A stretch of 64,000 nt of DNA from Voacanga thouarsii (lineage: Eukaryota; Streptophyta; Magnoliopsida; Gentianales; Apocynaceae), in the NCBI GenBank assembly GCA_026120185.1, contig JANUWF010001189.1:23043-87042 (forward strand), read 5' to 3'. Within the stretch, counting starts at the first letter, position 1, and each line of letters starts with the position of its first letter. The notes beneath the pieces were generated by a model. It saw only the letters and a program-made list of their open reading frames with translations. It did not search any database and was not told the DNA's origin. Of this stretch, positions 20,572-34,924 are shown one piece after another. Position numbers and translations under genes: made by a program.

Positions 20572-23143
20572 GATCCGACCGTTAGATTTGTTTGAATTGC
20601 TATTAAAAGTGTTATGACTAAATTTGAGGATAATCGGATACATTTTGGCAAGCAATCCAACAAATATAACAAAAAGATCGAAAAACTATGGCATTTACAA
20701 AGATAGGCACTTTCAATAAATGATCCGATCGTTAGATTTGTTTAAATTTCTAAGAAAAGAGTTATGACCAAATTTGAATATAGTCGGATATATTTTGGTA
20801 TGGAATCCAACAAATGACTACAAAAAGATCGAAAACCTAAGGCATTTACAAAGATAGGCACTTTCAATTAATGATCCGATCGTTAGATTTGTTTGAATTG
20901 TTAGGAAAAGTGTTATAACCAAATTTGAAGATAATCGGATTTATTTTGACATGCAATCCAACAAATTTCAACAATAATACCGAAAACCTTAGGCATTTAC
21001 AAAGATAGGAACTTTGAATTAATGAACCGATCGTTAGATTTGTTTAAATTTCTAATAAAAAGTTTTATGACCAAATTTGAAGATAATCGGATATATTTTG
21101 GCATGCAATCCAACAAATATCAACAAAAAGACCGAAAACCAAAGGCATTTACAAAGTTAGGCACTTTCAATTAATGATCACACCGTTAGATTTGTTTGAA
21201 TTGCTAATAAAAGTGTTATGACTAAATTTGAAGATAATCGGATATATTTTGGCATGCAATGCAACAAATGTCCACAAAAGAACCGAAAACCTAAGGCATT
21301 TACAAAGATAGGAACTTTGAATTAATGATCCGATCGTTAGATTTGTTTGAATTGCTAATAAAAGTGTTATGACTAAATTTGAAGATAATCGGATATATTT
21401 TGGCATGCAATCCAACAAATATCAACAAAAAGACCGAAAAACTATAGGCATTTACAAAGATAGGCACTTTCAATTAATGATCCGACCGTTAGATTTGTTT
21501 AAATTTCTATGAAAAGCGTTATGACCAAATTTGAATATAATCGGATATATTTTGGTATGCAATCCAACAAATGACTACAAAAAGATCGAAAACCTAAGGC
21601 ATTTACAAAGATAGGCACTTTCAATTAATGATCCGACAGTTAGATTTGTTTAAATTGATAATAAAAGTGTTATAACTAGGTTTGAAGATAATCGGATATA
21701 TTTTGGCATGCAATCCAACAAATATCAACAAAAAGACCGAAAACCTAAGGCATTTACAAAGATAGGCACTTTCAATTAATGATCATACCGTTAGATTTGT
21801 TTAAATTGCTAATGAAAAGTGTTATGACTAAATTTGAAGATAATCGGATATATTTTGGCATGCAATCCAACAAATGACCACAAAAAGACCGAAAACCTAA
21901 GGCATTTACAAAGATAGGAACTTTGAATTAATGATCCGATCGTTAGATTTGTTTAAATTTCTAGTAAAAGTGTTATAAGACAAATTTGAAGATAATCGGA
22001 TATATTTTGGCATGCAATCCAACAAATATCTACAAAAATACCGAAATCCAAAGCCATTTACAAAGATAGGCACTTTCAATTAATGATCCGAGCGTTAGAT
22101 TTGTTTAAATTGCTAATGACAAGTGTTATGACCAAATTTGAAGATAATCGGATATATTTTGGCATGTAATCCAACAAATATCAACAAAAATATCGAAAGC
22201 CTAAGGCATTTACCAAATATAGGCACTTTCAATTATTGATCCGACCGTTATATTTGTTCAATTTTCTATGAAAAGAGTTATGACCAAATTTGAAAATAAT
22301 CGGATATATTTTGGCATTCAATCCTACAAATGACTACAAAAAGACCGAAAACCTAAGGCATTTACAAAGCTAGGCACTTTCAATTAATGATCCGACCATT
22401 AGATTTGTTTAAATTGCTAATAAAAGTGTTATGACTGAATTTGAAGATAATCGGATATATTTTGGCATGCAATCCAACAAATGACTACAAAAAGACCGAA
22501 AACCTAAGGCATTTACAAATATAGGCGCTTTCAATTAATGATCCGATCGTTAGATTTGTTTAAATTGATAATAAAAGTGTTATGACTAGATTTGAAGATA
22601 ATCGGATATATTTTGGCATGCAATCCAACAAATATCTACAAAAATACCGAAAACCTAAGGCATTTACAAAGATAGGTACTTTCAATTAATGATCCTACCG
22701 TTAGATTTGTTTAAATTGTTAATAAAAGTGTTATGACTAAATTTGAAGATAATCGGAAATATTTTGGCATGCAATCCAACAAATATCAACAAAAATACCG
22801 AAAACCTAAGGCATTTACAAATATAGGAACCTTCAATTAATGATCCGACCGTTAGATTTGTTCAAATTTCTAAGAACCGTGTTATTACCAAATTTGAAGA
22901 TAATCAGACATATTTTGGCTTGCAATCCAACAAATATAAACAAATATACCGAAAACCTAAGGCATTTACAAAGATAGGCACTTTCAATTAATGATCCGAC
23001 CGTTAGATTTGTTTAAATTTTTAGGAAAAGTGGTATGACCAAATTTGATGTTAGTCGGACATATTTTAGCATGCAATCCAACAAATGACTACAAAAAGAC
23101 CAAAAACCTAAGGCATTTACAAAGATAGGCACTTTCAATTTAT
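20572..23143. repeat. Run K', L', H-M, consensus-like copies, N-S
   Basis: K' (20572) and L' share the private TTGCTATTAAAAG and GGCAAGCAATCC variants with 17327 onwards. H is near 20874, I 21025, J 21176, K 21327, L 21478 and M 21629, each about 3245 bp after its partner. At about 21780-22237 the copies are closer to consensus. Then come N (22238), O, P, Q (22691), R and S (22993), ending at an A1 start at 23144. The 3245-bp duplication therefore spans at least about 16196-18535 and 19443-21779. Confidence 0.82.
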
Positions 23144-24195
23144 GATCCGATCGTTAAATTTGTTTAAATTGATAATAAAAGTGTTATGACTAGATTTGAA
23201 GATAATCGGACATATTTTGGCATGCAATCCAACAAATATCAACAAAAATACCGAAAACCTAAGGCATTTACAAGGATTGGCACTTTCAATTAATGATCTT
23301 ACCGTTAGATTTGTTTGAATTGTTAATAAAAGTGTTTTGACTAAATTTGTATATAATCGGATATATTTTGGCACGCAATTCAACAAATATTAACAAAAAT
23401 ACCGAAACCTAAGGCATTTACAAAGATATGAGAATTAATGATCCGACCGTTAGATTTGTTCAAATTTCTAGTAACAGTGTTATGACCAAATTTGAAGATA
23501 ATCGGATATATTTTGGCATGCAATCCAACAAATATCAACAAAAAGACCGAAAACCTAAGGAATTTACAAAGATAGGCACTTTCAATTAAAGATCCGACCG
23601 TTAGATTTGTTTAAATTTCTAGGAAAAGTGTTATCGCCAAATTTGAAGATAGTCGGATATATTTTGGCATGCAATCCAACAAATGACTACAAAATGACCG
23701 AAAATCGAAGACATTTACAAAGATAGGCACTTTCAATTAATGATCCAATCGTTAGATTTGTTTAAATTGATAATAAAAGTGTTATGACTAGATTTGAAGA
23801 TAATCGGATATATTTTGGCATGCAATCCAACAAATATCTACAAAAATATCGAAAACCTAAGACATTTACAAGGATATGCACTTTCAATTAATGATCCTTA
23901 CCGTTAGATTTATTTAAATTGCTAATAAAAGTGTTATGACTAAATTTGAAAATAATCGGATATATTTTGACATGCAATACAACAAATATCAACAAAAATA
24001 CCGAAAATCTAAGGCATTTACAAAGATAGGATCCTTGAATTAATGATTCGACCGTTAGATTTGTTCAAATTTCTAGTAACAGTGTTATGACCAAATTCGA
24101 AGATAATCGGATATATTTTGGCATGCAATCCAACATATATCAACAAAAAAACCGCAAACCTAAGGCATTTATAAAGATAGGCACTTTCAATTAAT
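23144..24195. repeat. Complete 7-mer A1-B-C-D-E-F-G, 1052 bp
   Basis: One intact copy of the seven-type unit found at the left edge of the window, here with the right-hand variant set: GTTAGATTTG not GTTAGATATG in E, AAGACATTTACAAGG in E, AATATCAAC in C and ACCGCAAACC in G. A1 recurs at 24196, so G passes back to A1, while elsewhere G passes to A2 and H. Equal length to unit 1 (1052 bp) shows this 7-mer existed before the two parts of the array diverged. Confidence 0.9.
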
Positions 24196-25547
24196 GATCT
24201 GATCGTTAAATTTGTTTAAATTGATAATAAAAGTGTTATGACTAGATTTGAAGATAATCGGACATATTTTGGCATGCAATCCAACAAATATCAACAAAAA
24301 TACCGAAAACCTAAGGCATTTACAAGAATTGGCACTTTCAATTAATGATCTTACCGTTAGATTTGTTTGAATTGTTAATAAAAGTGTTTTGACTAAATTT
24401 GTATATAATCGGATATATTTTGGCACGCAATTCAACAAATATTAACAAAAATATCGAAACCTAAGGCATTTACAAATATATGAGAATTAATGATCCGACC
24501 GTTAGATTTGTTCAAATTTCTAGTAACAGTGTTATGACCAAATTTGAAGATAATCAGATATATTTTGGCATGCAATCCAACAAATATCAACAAAAAGACC
24601 GAAAACCAAAGGCATTTACAAAGTTAGGCACTTTCAATTAATGATCATACCGTTAGATTTGTTTGAATTGCTAATAAAAGTGTTATGACTAAATTTGAAG
24701 ATAATCGGATATATTTTGGCATGCAATGCAACAAATGTCCACAAAAAGAACGAAAACCTAAGGCATTTACAAAGATAGGAATTTTGAATTATTGATCCGA
24801 CCGTTAGATTTGTTTGAATTGCTAATAAAAGTGTTATGACTAAATTTGAAGATAATCGGATACATTTTGGCATGCAATCCAACAAATATAAAAAAAAGAC
24901 CGAAAAACTATGGCATTTACAAAGATAGGCACTTTCAATAAATGATCCGACCGTTAGATTTGTTTAAATTTCTAAGAAAAGCGTTATGACCAAATTTGAA
25001 TATAGTCGGATATATTTTGGCATGGAATCCAACAAATGACTACAAAAAGATCGAAAACCTAAGGCATTTACAAAGATAGGCACTTTCAATTAATGATCCG
25101 ATCGTTAGATTTATTTAAATTGATAATAAAAGTGTTATAACTAGGTTTGAAGATAATATGATATATTTTGGCATGCAATCCAACAAATATCAACAAAAAT
25201 ACCGAAAGCCTAAGGCATTTACAAATATAGGCACTTTCAATTAATGATCCGACCGTTATATTTGTTCAATTTTCTATGAAAAGAGTTATGACCAAATTTG
25301 AAAATAATCGGATATATTTTGGCATTCAATCCTACAAATGACTACAAAAAGACCGAAAACCTAAGGCATTTACAAAGCTAGGCACTTTCAATTAATGATC
25401 CGACCATTAGATTTGTTTAAATTGCTAATAAAAGTGTTATGACTGAATTTGAAGATAATCGGATATATTTTGGCATGCAATCCAACAAATGACTACAAAA
25501 AGACCGAAAACCTAAGGCATTTACAAATATAGGCGCTTTCAATTAAT
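24196..25547. repeat. A1-B-C/I-J-K-L-M-N-O run
   Basis: After A1 (24196) and B comes a C/I hybrid (24492-24642). It opens as C (TTCTAGTAACAG, ATAATCAGATAT) and closes as I (GACCGAAAACCAAAGGC, AAAGTTAGGCAC). It leads straight into J (24643), K, L, M, N and O (25397). The hybrid skips D to H. The L copy has GGCATGGAATCC instead of the usual GGTATGGAATCC, and the M start box is GATCCGATCG rather than GATCTGACAG. Confidence 0.84.
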
Positions 25548-26604
25548 GATCCGATCGTTAGATTTGTTTAAATTTATAATAAAAGTGTTATGACCAAATT
25601 TGAAGATAATCGGATATATTTTGGCATGCAATCCAACAAATGATCTACAAAAATGACCGAAAACCTAAGGCATTTACAAAGATAGGCACTTTCAATTAAT
25701 GATCCGATCGTTAGATTTGTTTAAATTGATAATAAAAGTGTTATGACTAGATTTGAAGATAATCGGATATATTTTGGCATGCAATCCAACAAATATCAAC
25801 AAAAATACCGAAAACCTAAGGCATTTACAAAGATAGGCACTTTCAATTAATGATCCTACCGTTAGATTTGTTTAAATTGTTAATAAAAGTGTTATGACTA
25901 AATTTGAAGATAATCGGATATATTTTGGCATGCAATCCAACAAATATCAACAAAAATACCGAAAACCTAAGGCATTTACAAAGATAGGAACTTTCAATTA
26001 ATGATCCGACCGTTAGATTTGTTCAAATTTCTAATAACAAGTGTTATGACCAAATTTGAAGATAATCGGATATATTTTGGCATGCAATCCAACAAATATC
26101 AACAAAAAGACCGAAAACCTAAGGCATTTACAAAGATAGGCACTTTCAATTAATGATCCGATCGTTAGATTTGTTTAAATTTCTAGGAAAAGTGTTATCG
26201 ACCAAATTTGAAGATAGTCGGATATATTTTGGCATGCAATCCAACAAATGACTACAAAATGACCGAAAACCTAAGGCATTTACAAAGATAGGCACTTTCA
26301 ATTAATGATCCAATCGTTAGATTTGTTTAAATTGATAATAAAAGTGTTATGACTAGATTTGAAGATAATCGGATATATTTTGGCATGCAATCCAACAAAT
26401 ATCTACAAAAATATCGAAAACCTAAGGCATTTACAAGGATATGCACTTTCAATTAATGATCCTTACCGTTAGATTTGTTTAAATTGTTAATAAAAGTGTT
26501 ATGACTAAATTTGAAAATAATCGGATATATTTTGGCATGCAATCCAACAAATGACTACAAAAAGACCGAAAACCTAAGGCATTTACAAAGATATGAGAAT
26601 TAAT
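25548..26604. repeat. Near-consensus monomer block 1
   Basis: Seven monomers that mostly match the consensus, with faint echoes of P, Q, G, D, E and F in order. It contains single-base length variants uncommon to the left: ACAAATGATCTAC (one base more than ACAAATGACTAC) near 25635, TAATAACAAGTG (one more than TAGTAACAGTG) near 26035, and TTATCGACC near 26195 against the D-type TTATCGCC. Type-specific bases have been replaced by majority bases, which looks like conversion toward consensus. Confidence 0.75.
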
Positions 26605-28265
26605 GATCCGACCGTTAGATTTGTTCAAATTTCTAGTAACAGTGTTATGACCAAATTTGAAGATAATCAGATATATTTTGGCATGCAATCCAACAAATAT
26701 CAACAAAAAGACCAAAAACCTAAGGAATTTACAAAGATAGGCACTTTCAATTAAAGATCCGACCGTTAGATTTGTTTAAATTTCTAGGAAAAGTGTTATC
26801 GCCAAATTTGAAGATAGTCGGATATATTTTGGCATGCAATCCAACAAATGACTACAAAATGACCGAAAATCGAAGACATTTACAAAGATAGGCACTTTCA
26901 ATTAATGATCCAATCGTTAGATTTGTTTAAATTGATAATAAAAGTGTTATGACTAGATTTGAAGATAATCGGATATATTTTGGCATGCAATCCAACAAAT
27001 ATCTACAAAAATATCGAAAACCTAAGACATTTACAAGGATATGCACTTTCAATAAATGATCCTTCCGTTAGATTTATTTAAATTGCTAATAAAAGTGTTA
27101 TGACTAAATTTGAAAATAATCGGATATATTTTGACAGGCAATACAACAAATATCAACAAAAATACCGAAAATCTAAGGCATTTACAAAGATAGGATCCTT
27201 GAATTAATGATTCGACCGTTAGATTTGTTCAAATTTCTAGTAACAGTGTTATGACCAAATTCGAAGATAATCAGATATATTTTGGCATGCAATCCAACAT
27301 ATATCAACAAAAAAACCGCAAACCTAAGGCATTTATAAAGATAGGCACTTTCAATTAATGATCTGATCGTTAAATTTGTTTAAATTGATAATAAAAGTGT
27401 TATGACTAGATTTGAAGATAATCGGACATATTTTGGCATGCAATCCAACAAATATCAACAAAAATACCGAAAACCTAAGGCATTTACAAAGATAGGCACT
27501 TTCAATTAATGATCCGATCGTTAGATTTGTTTGAATTGTTAGGAAAAGTGTTATAACCAAATTTGAAGATAATCGGATTTATTTTGACATGCAATCCAAC
27601 AAATTTCAACAATAATACCGAAAACCTTAGGCATTTACAAAGATAGGAACTTTGAATTAATGAACCGATCGTTAGATTTGTTTAAATTGCTAATAAAAGT
27701 CTTATGACCAAATTTGAAGATAATCGGATATATTTTGGCATGCAATCCAACAAATATCAACAAAAAGACCGAAAACCAAAGGCATTTACAAAGTTAGGCA
27801 CTTTCAATTAATGATCATACCGTTAGATTTGTTTGAATTGCTAATAAAAGTGTTATGACTAAATTTGAAGATAATCGGATATATTTTGGCATGCAATGCA
27901 ACAAATGTCCACAAAAAGAACGAAAACCTAAGGCATTTACAAAGATAGGAATTTTGAATTATTGATCCGACCGTTAGATTTGTTTGAATTGCTAATAAAA
28001 GTGTTATGACTAAATTTGAAGATAATCAGATACATTTTGGCATGCAATCCAACAAATATAAAAAAAAAGACCGAAAAACTATGGCATTTACAAAGATAGG
28101 CACTTTCAATAAATGATCCGACCGTTAGATTTGTTTAAATTTCTAAGAAAAGTGTTATGACCAAATTTGAATATAGTCGGATATATTTTGGTATGGAATC
28201 CAACAAATGACTACAAAAAGATCGAAAACCTAAGGCATTTACAAAGATAGGCACTTTCAATTAAT
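26605..28265. repeat. Eleven-monomer master-order run C-D-E-F-G-A2-H-I-J-K-L
   Basis: Exactly 1661 bp, or 11 x 151. D starts at 26756 (TTATCGCCAAATTTG), E and F follow (GGATCCTTGAATTAAT near 27193), then G (CAACATATATC, ACCGCAAACC), A2 (GATCTGATCG near 27359), H (GGATTTATTTTGACATG near 27574), I, J, K (with an eight-A run near 28058) and L. It demonstrates the G-A2-H junction that joins the A-G half of the cycle to the H-S half. Confidence 0.87.
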
Positions 28266-30391
28266 GATCCGATCAGTTAGATTTGTTTAAATTGATAATA
28301 AAAGTGATATCACTAGATTTGAAGATAATCGGATATATTTTGGCAGGCAATCCAACAAATATCAACAAAAATATCGAAAACCTAAGGCATTTACAAAGAT
28401 AGGCACTTTCATTTAATGATTCGACCGTTAGATTTGTTCAAATTGCTAAGAAAAGTGTTATGACCAAATTTGAAGATAATCGGATATATTTTGGCATTGC
28501 AATCCAACAAATGTCTACAAAAAGACCGAAAACCTAAGGCATTTACAAAGATAGGCACTTTCAATTAATGATCCGACCGTTAGATTTGTTTAAATTGCTA
28601 ATAAAAGTGTTATGACTGAATTTGAAGATAATCGGATATATTTTGGCATGCAATCCAACAAATGATCATACAAAAATACCGAAAACCTAAGGCATTTACA
28701 AAGATAGGCACTTTCAATTAATGATCCGATCGTTAGATTTGTTTAAATTGCTAATAAAAGTGTTATGACTAAATTTGAAGATAATCGGATATATTTTGGC
28801 ATGCAATCCAACAAATATCTACAAAAATACCGAAAACCTAAGGCATTTACAAAGATAGGAACTTTCAATTAATGATCCGACCGTTAGATTTGTTTAAATT
28901 GATAGTAAAAGTGTTATGACCAAATTTGAAGATAATCGGATATATTTTGGCATGCAATCCAACAAATATCAACAAAAATACCGAAAACCTAAGGCATTTA
29001 CAAAGATAGGCACTTTCAATTAATGATCCGACCGTTAGATTTGTTTAAATTTCTAATAAAAGTGTTATGACCAAATTTGAAGATAGTCGGATATATTTTG
29101 GCATGCAATCCAACAAATGACTACAAAAATGACCGAAAACCTAAGGCATTTACAAAGATAGGCACTTTCAATTAATGATCCGACCGTTAGATTTGTTTAA
29201 ATTGCTAATAAAAGTGTTATGACTAAATTTGAAGATAATCGGATATATTTTGGCATGCAATCCAACAAATATCAACAAAAATACCGAAAACCTAAGGCAT
29301 TTACAAAGATAGGCACTTTCAATTAATGATCCGACCGTTAGATTTGTTTAAATTGCTAAGAAAAGTGTTATGACTAAATTTGAAGATAATCGGATATATT
29401 TTGGCATGCAATACAACAAATATCTACAAAAAGACCGAAAACCTAAGGCATTTACAAAGATAGGAACTTTCAATTAATGATCCAACCGTTAGATTTGTTT
29501 AAATTGCTAATAAAAGTGTTATGACTAAATTTGAAGATAATCGGATATATTTTGGCATGCAATCCAACAAATGATCAACAAAAAATACCGAAAACCTAAG
29601 GCATTTACAAAGATAGGCACTTTCAATTAATGATCCGACCGTTAGATTTGTTTAAATTTCTAAATAAAAGTGTTATGAACCAAATTTGAAGATAATCGGA
29701 TATATTTTGGCATGCAATCCAACAAATATCTACAAAAATACCGAAAACCTAAGGCATTTACAAAGATAGGAACTTTGAATTAATGATCCGACCGTTAGAT
29801 TTGTTTAAATTGATAGTAAAAGTGTTATGACCAAATTTGAAGATAATCGGATATATTTTGGCATGCAATCCAACAAATATCAACAAAAATACCGAAAACC
29901 TAAGGCATTTACAAAGATAGGCACTTTCAATTAATGATCCGACCGTTAGATTTGTTTAAATTTCTAATAAAAGTGTTATGACCAAATTTGAAGATAATCG
30001 GATATATTTTGGCATGCAATCCAACAAATGATCTACAAAAAGACCGAAAACCTAAGGCATTTACAAAGATAGGCACTTTCAATTAATGATCCGACCGTTA
30101 GATTTGTTTAAATTGCTAATGAAAAGTGTTATGACTAAATTTGAAGATAATCGGATATATTTTGGCATGCAATCCAACAAATATCAACAAAAAGACCGAA
30201 AACCTAAGGCATTTACAAAGATAGGCACTTTCAATTAATGATCCGACCGTTAGATTTGTTTAAATTTCTAATAAAAGTGTTATGACCAAATTTGAAGATA
30301 ATCGGATATATTTTGGCATGCAATCCAACAAATGATCTACAAAAAGACCGAAAACCTAAGGCATTTACAAAGATAGGCACTTTCAATTAAT
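28266..30391. repeat. Near-consensus monomer block 2
   Basis: About 14 monomers with few type-specific bases. Start boxes alternate mostly between GATCCGACCG and GATCCGATCG, and GATCCGATCAG occurs at 28266. Length variants include ATGATCATACAAAAATACC near 28662, ATGATCAACAAAAAATACC near 29568, TTCTAAATAAAAGTG and ATGAACC near 29660, and GGCATTGCAATCC near 28494. No higher-order period was evident by eye. It could be a consensus-converted region or reflect assembly polishing of near-identical repeats. Confidence 0.75.
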
Positions 30392-32055
30392 GATCCGATC
30401 GTTAGATTTGTTTAAATTGATAATAAAAGTGTTATGACTAGATTTGAAGATAATCGGATATATTTTGGCATGCAATCCAACAAATATCAACAAAAATACC
30501 GAAAGCCTAAGGCATTTACAAATATAGGCACTTTCAATTAATGATCCGACCGTTATATTTGTTCAATTTTCTATGAAAAGAGTTATGACCAAATTTGAAA
30601 ATAATCGGATATATTTTGGCATTCAATCCTACAAATGACTACAAAAAGACCGAAAACCTAAGGCATTTACAAAGCTAGGCACTTTCAATTAATGATCCGA
30701 CCATTAGATTTGTTTAAATTGCTAATAAAAGTGTTATGACTGAATTTGAAGATAATCGGATATATTTTGGCATGCAATCCAACAAATGACTACAAAAAGA
30801 CCGAAAACCTAAGGCATTTACAAATATAGGCGCTTTCAATTAATGATCCGATCGTTAGATTTGTTTAAATTGATAATAAAAGTGTTATGACTAGATTTGA
30901 AGATAATCGGATATATTTTGGCATGCAATCCAACAAATATCTACAAAAATACCGAAAACCTAAGGCATTTACAAAGATAGGTACTTTCAATTAATGATCC
31001 TACCGTTAGATTTGTTTAAATTGTTAATAAAAGTGTTATGACTAAATTTGAAGATAATCGGAAATATTTTGGCATGCAATCCAACAAATATCAACAAAAA
31101 TACCGAAAACCTAAGGCATTTACAAATATAGGAACCTTCAATTAATGATCCGACCGTTAGATTTGTTCAAATTTCTAAGAACCAGTGTTATTACCAAATT
31201 TGAAGATAATCGAGACATATTTTGGCTTGCAATCCAACAAATATAAACAAATATACCGAAAACCTAAGGCATTTACAAAGATAGGCACTTTCAATTAATG
31301 ATCCGACCGTTAGATTTGTTTAAATTTTTAGGAAAAGTGGTATGACCAAATTTGATGTTAGTCGGACATATTTTAGCATGCAATCCAACAAATGACTACA
31401 AAAAGACCAAAAACCTAAGGCATTTACAAAGATAGGCACTTTCAATTTATGATCCGATCGTTAAATTTGTTTAAATTGATAATAAAAGTGTTATGACTAG
31501 ATTTGAAGATAATCGGATATATTTTGGCATGCAATCCAACAAATATCTACAAAAATATCGAAAACCTAAGACATTTACAAGGATATGCACTTTCAATAAA
31601 TGATCCTTCCGTTAGATTTATTTAAATTGCTAACAAAAGTGTTATGACTAAATTTGAAAATAATCGGATATATTTTGACATGCAATACAACAAATATCAA
31701 CAAAAATACCGAAAATCTAAGGCATTTACAAAGATAGGATCCTTGAATTAATGATTCGATCAGTTAGATTTGTTCAAATTTCTAGTAACAGTGTTATGAC
31801 CAAATTCGAAGATAATCGGATATATTTTGGCATGCAATCCAACATATATCAACAAAAAAACCGCAAACCTAAGGCATTTATAAAGATAGGCACTTTCAAT
31901 TAATGATCTGATCGTTAAATTTGTTTAAATTGATAATAAAAGTGTTATGACTAGATTTGAAGATAATCGGACATATTTTGGCATGCAATCCAACAAATAT
32001 CAACAAAAATACCGAAAACCTAAGGCATTTACAAAGATAGGCACTTTCAATTAAT
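30392..32055. repeat. Run M', N-O-P-Q-R-S, A1/E, F, G, A2
   Basis: The M-like copy at 30392 keeps CCGAAAGCCTAAGG but has consensus ATAATCGG. N starts at 30543 (TTATATTTGTTCAATTTTC), then O, P, Q, R (with an extra base, AACCAGTG, near 31181) and S (GATGTTAGTCGG near 31354). The next monomer starts as A1 (GTTAAATTTG, ACTAGATTTG) and ends as E (AATATCTACAAAAATATCG). F, G and A2 (31905) follow. The A1/E hybrid skips B, C and D. Confidence 0.83.
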
Positions 32056-32812
32056 GATCCGATCGTTAGATTTGTTTGAATTGTCTAGGAAAAGTGTTAT
32101 GACCAAATTTGAAGATAATCGGATATATTTTGGCATGCAATCCAACAAATGTCAACAAAAAGACCGAAAACCTAAGGCATTTACAAAGATAGGCACTTTC
32201 AATTAATGATCCGATCGTTAGATTTGTTTAAATTGCTAATAAAAGTGTTATGACCAAATTTGAAGATAATCGGATATATTTTGGCATGCAATCCAACAAA
32301 TATCAACAAAAAGACCGAAAACCTAAGGCATTTACAAAGTATAGGCACTTTCAATTAATGATCCTACCGTTAGATTTGTTTAAATTGCTAATAAAAGTGT
32401 TATGACTAAATTTGAAGATAATCGGATATATTTTGGCATGCAATCCAACAAATATCAACAAAAATACCGAAAGCCTAAGGCATTTTCAAATATAGGCACT
32501 TTCAATTAATGATCCGACCATTAGATTTGTTTAAATTGCTAATAAAAGTGTTATGACTAAATTTGAAGATAATCGGATATATTTTGGCATGCAATCCAAC
32601 AAATATCAACAAAAAGACCGAAAACCTAAGGCATTTACAAAGATAGGCACTTTCAATTAATGATCCGACCGTTAGATTTGTTTAAATTTCTAAGAAAAGT
32701 GTTATGACCAAATTTGAAGATAATCGGATATATTTTGGCATGCAATCCAACAAATGACTACAAAAAGACCGAAAACCTAAGGCATTTATAAAGATAGGCA
32801 GTTTCAATTAAT
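32056..32812. repeat. Near-consensus monomer block 3
   Basis: Five monomers. The first retains an H-like TTTGAATTG but reads TTGTCTAGGAAAAG, one base longer than the H form. The others are close to consensus, with AAAGTATAGGCAC near 32337 and CCGAAAGCC (M-like) near 32468. No gene or other element is visible. Confidence 0.72.
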
Positions 32813-34620
32813 GATCCTACCGTTAGATTTGTTTAAATTGATAATAAAAGTGTTATGACTAGATTTGAAGATAATCGGACATATTTTGGCATGCAATCCA
32901 ACAAATATCAACAAAAATACCGAAAACCTAAGGCATTTACAAGGATAGGCACTTTCAATTAATGATCTTACCGTTAGATTTGTTTGAATTGTTAATAAAA
33001 GTGTTATGACTAAATTTGAATATAATCGGATATATTTTGGCATGCAATTCAACAAATATTAACAAAAATACCGAAAACCTAAGGCATTTACAAAGATATG
33101 AGAATTAATGATCCGACCGTTAGATTTGTTCAAATTTCTAGTAACAAGTGTTATGACCAAATTTGAAGATAATCGGATATATTTTGGCATGCAATCCAAC
33201 AAATATCAACAAAAAGACCGAAAACCTAAGGAATTTACAAAGATAGGCACTTTCAATTAAAGATCCGACCGTTAGATTTGTTTAAATTTCTAGGAAAAGT
33301 GTTATCGCCAAATTTGAAGATAGTCGGATATATTTTGGCATGCAATCCAACAAATGACTACAAAATGACCGAAAATCGAAGACATTTACAAAGATAGGCA
33401 CTTTCAATTAATGATCCAATCGTTAGATTTGTTTAAATTGATAATAAAAGTGTTATGACTAGATTTGAAGATAATCGGATATATTTTGGCATGCAATCCA
33501 ACAAATATCTACAAAAATATCGAAAACCTAAGACATTTACAAGGATATGCACTTTCAATAAATGATCCTTCCGTTAGATTTATTTAAATTGCTAATAAAA
33601 GTGTTATGACTAAATTTGAAAATAATCGGATATATTTTGACATGCAATACAACAAATATCAACAAAAATACCGAAAATCTAAGGCATTTACAAAGATAGG
33701 ATCCTTGAATTAATGATTCGACCGTTAGATTTGTTCAAATTTCTAGTAACAAGTGTTATGACCAAATTTGAAGATAATCGGATATATTTTGGCATGCAAT
33801 CCAACATATATCAACAAAAAAACCGAAAACCTAAGGCATTTATAAAGATAGGCACTTTCAATTAATGATCTGATCGTTAAATTTGTTTAAATTGATAATA
33901 AAAGTGTTATGACTAGATTTGAAGATAATCGGACATATTTTGGCATGCAATCCAACAAATATCAACAAAAATACCGAAAACCTAAGGCATTTACAAAGAT
34001 AGGCACTTTCAATTAATGATCTTACCGTTAGATTTGTTTGAATTGTTAATAAAAGTGTTTATGACTAAATTTGTATATAATCGGATATATTTTGGCACGC
34101 AATTCAACAAATATTAACAAAAATACCTGAAACCTAAGGCATTTACAAAGATATGATTGAATTAATGATCCGATCGTTAGATTTGTTCAAATTTCTAATA
34201 AAAGTGTTATGACCAAATTTGAAGATAATCGGATATATTTTGGCATGCAATCCAACAAATATCAACAAAAAGACCGAAAACCTAAGGCATTTACAAAGAT
34301 AGGCACTTTCAATTAAATGATCCGACCGTTAGATTTGTTTAAATTTCTAGGAAAAGTGTTATGACCAAATTTGAAGATAGTCGGATATATTTTGGCATGC
34401 AATCCAACAAATGACTACAAAATGACCGAAAACCTAAGACATTTACAAAGATAGGCACTTTCAATTAATGATCCAATCGTTAGATTTGTTTAAATTGATA
34501 ATAAAAGTGTTATGACTAGATTTGAAGATAATCGGATATATTTTGGCATGCAATCCAACAAATATCTACAAAAATATCGAAAACCTAAGACATTTACAAA
34601 GATATGCACTTTCAATTAAT
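32813..34620. repeat. 7-mer A1-G followed by A1-B-C-D-E copies
   Basis: A1 starts at 32813 with a hybrid box (GATCCTACCG), and B follows at about 32964 with a consensus-like body (ATTTGAATATAATCGG, GGCATGCAATTC). C, D (TTATCGCC near 33301), E, F and G follow, then A1 again near 33871 and B, C, D and E with more consensus bases. Insert variants TAACAAGTG, GTGTTTATGAC and ATACCTGAAACC (near 34123) are present. This is a second, partly converted copy of the 1.05-kb unit. Confidence 0.8.
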
Positions 34621-34924
34621 GATCCGACCGTTAGATTTGTTTAAATTGCTAATGAAAAGTGTTATGACCAAATTTGAAAATAATCGGATATATTTTGGCA
34701 TGCAATCCAACAAATGATCAACAAAAATACCGAAAACCTAAGGCATTTACAAAGATAGGCACTTTCAATTAATGATCCGACCGTTAGATTTGTTTAAATT
34801 GCTAATAAAAGTGTTATGACCAAATTTGAAGATAATCGGATATATTTTGGCATGCAATCCAACAAATATCAACAAAAATACCGAAAACCTAAGGCATTTA
34901 CAAAGATAGGCACTTTCAATTAAT
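34621..34924. repeat. Two near-consensus monomers
   Basis: A short stretch linking E-like and Q-type monomers. The first carries CTAATGAAAAGTG and ATGATCAACAAAAATACC length variants; the second is close to the reference monomer. Nothing else is seen. Confidence 0.7.
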
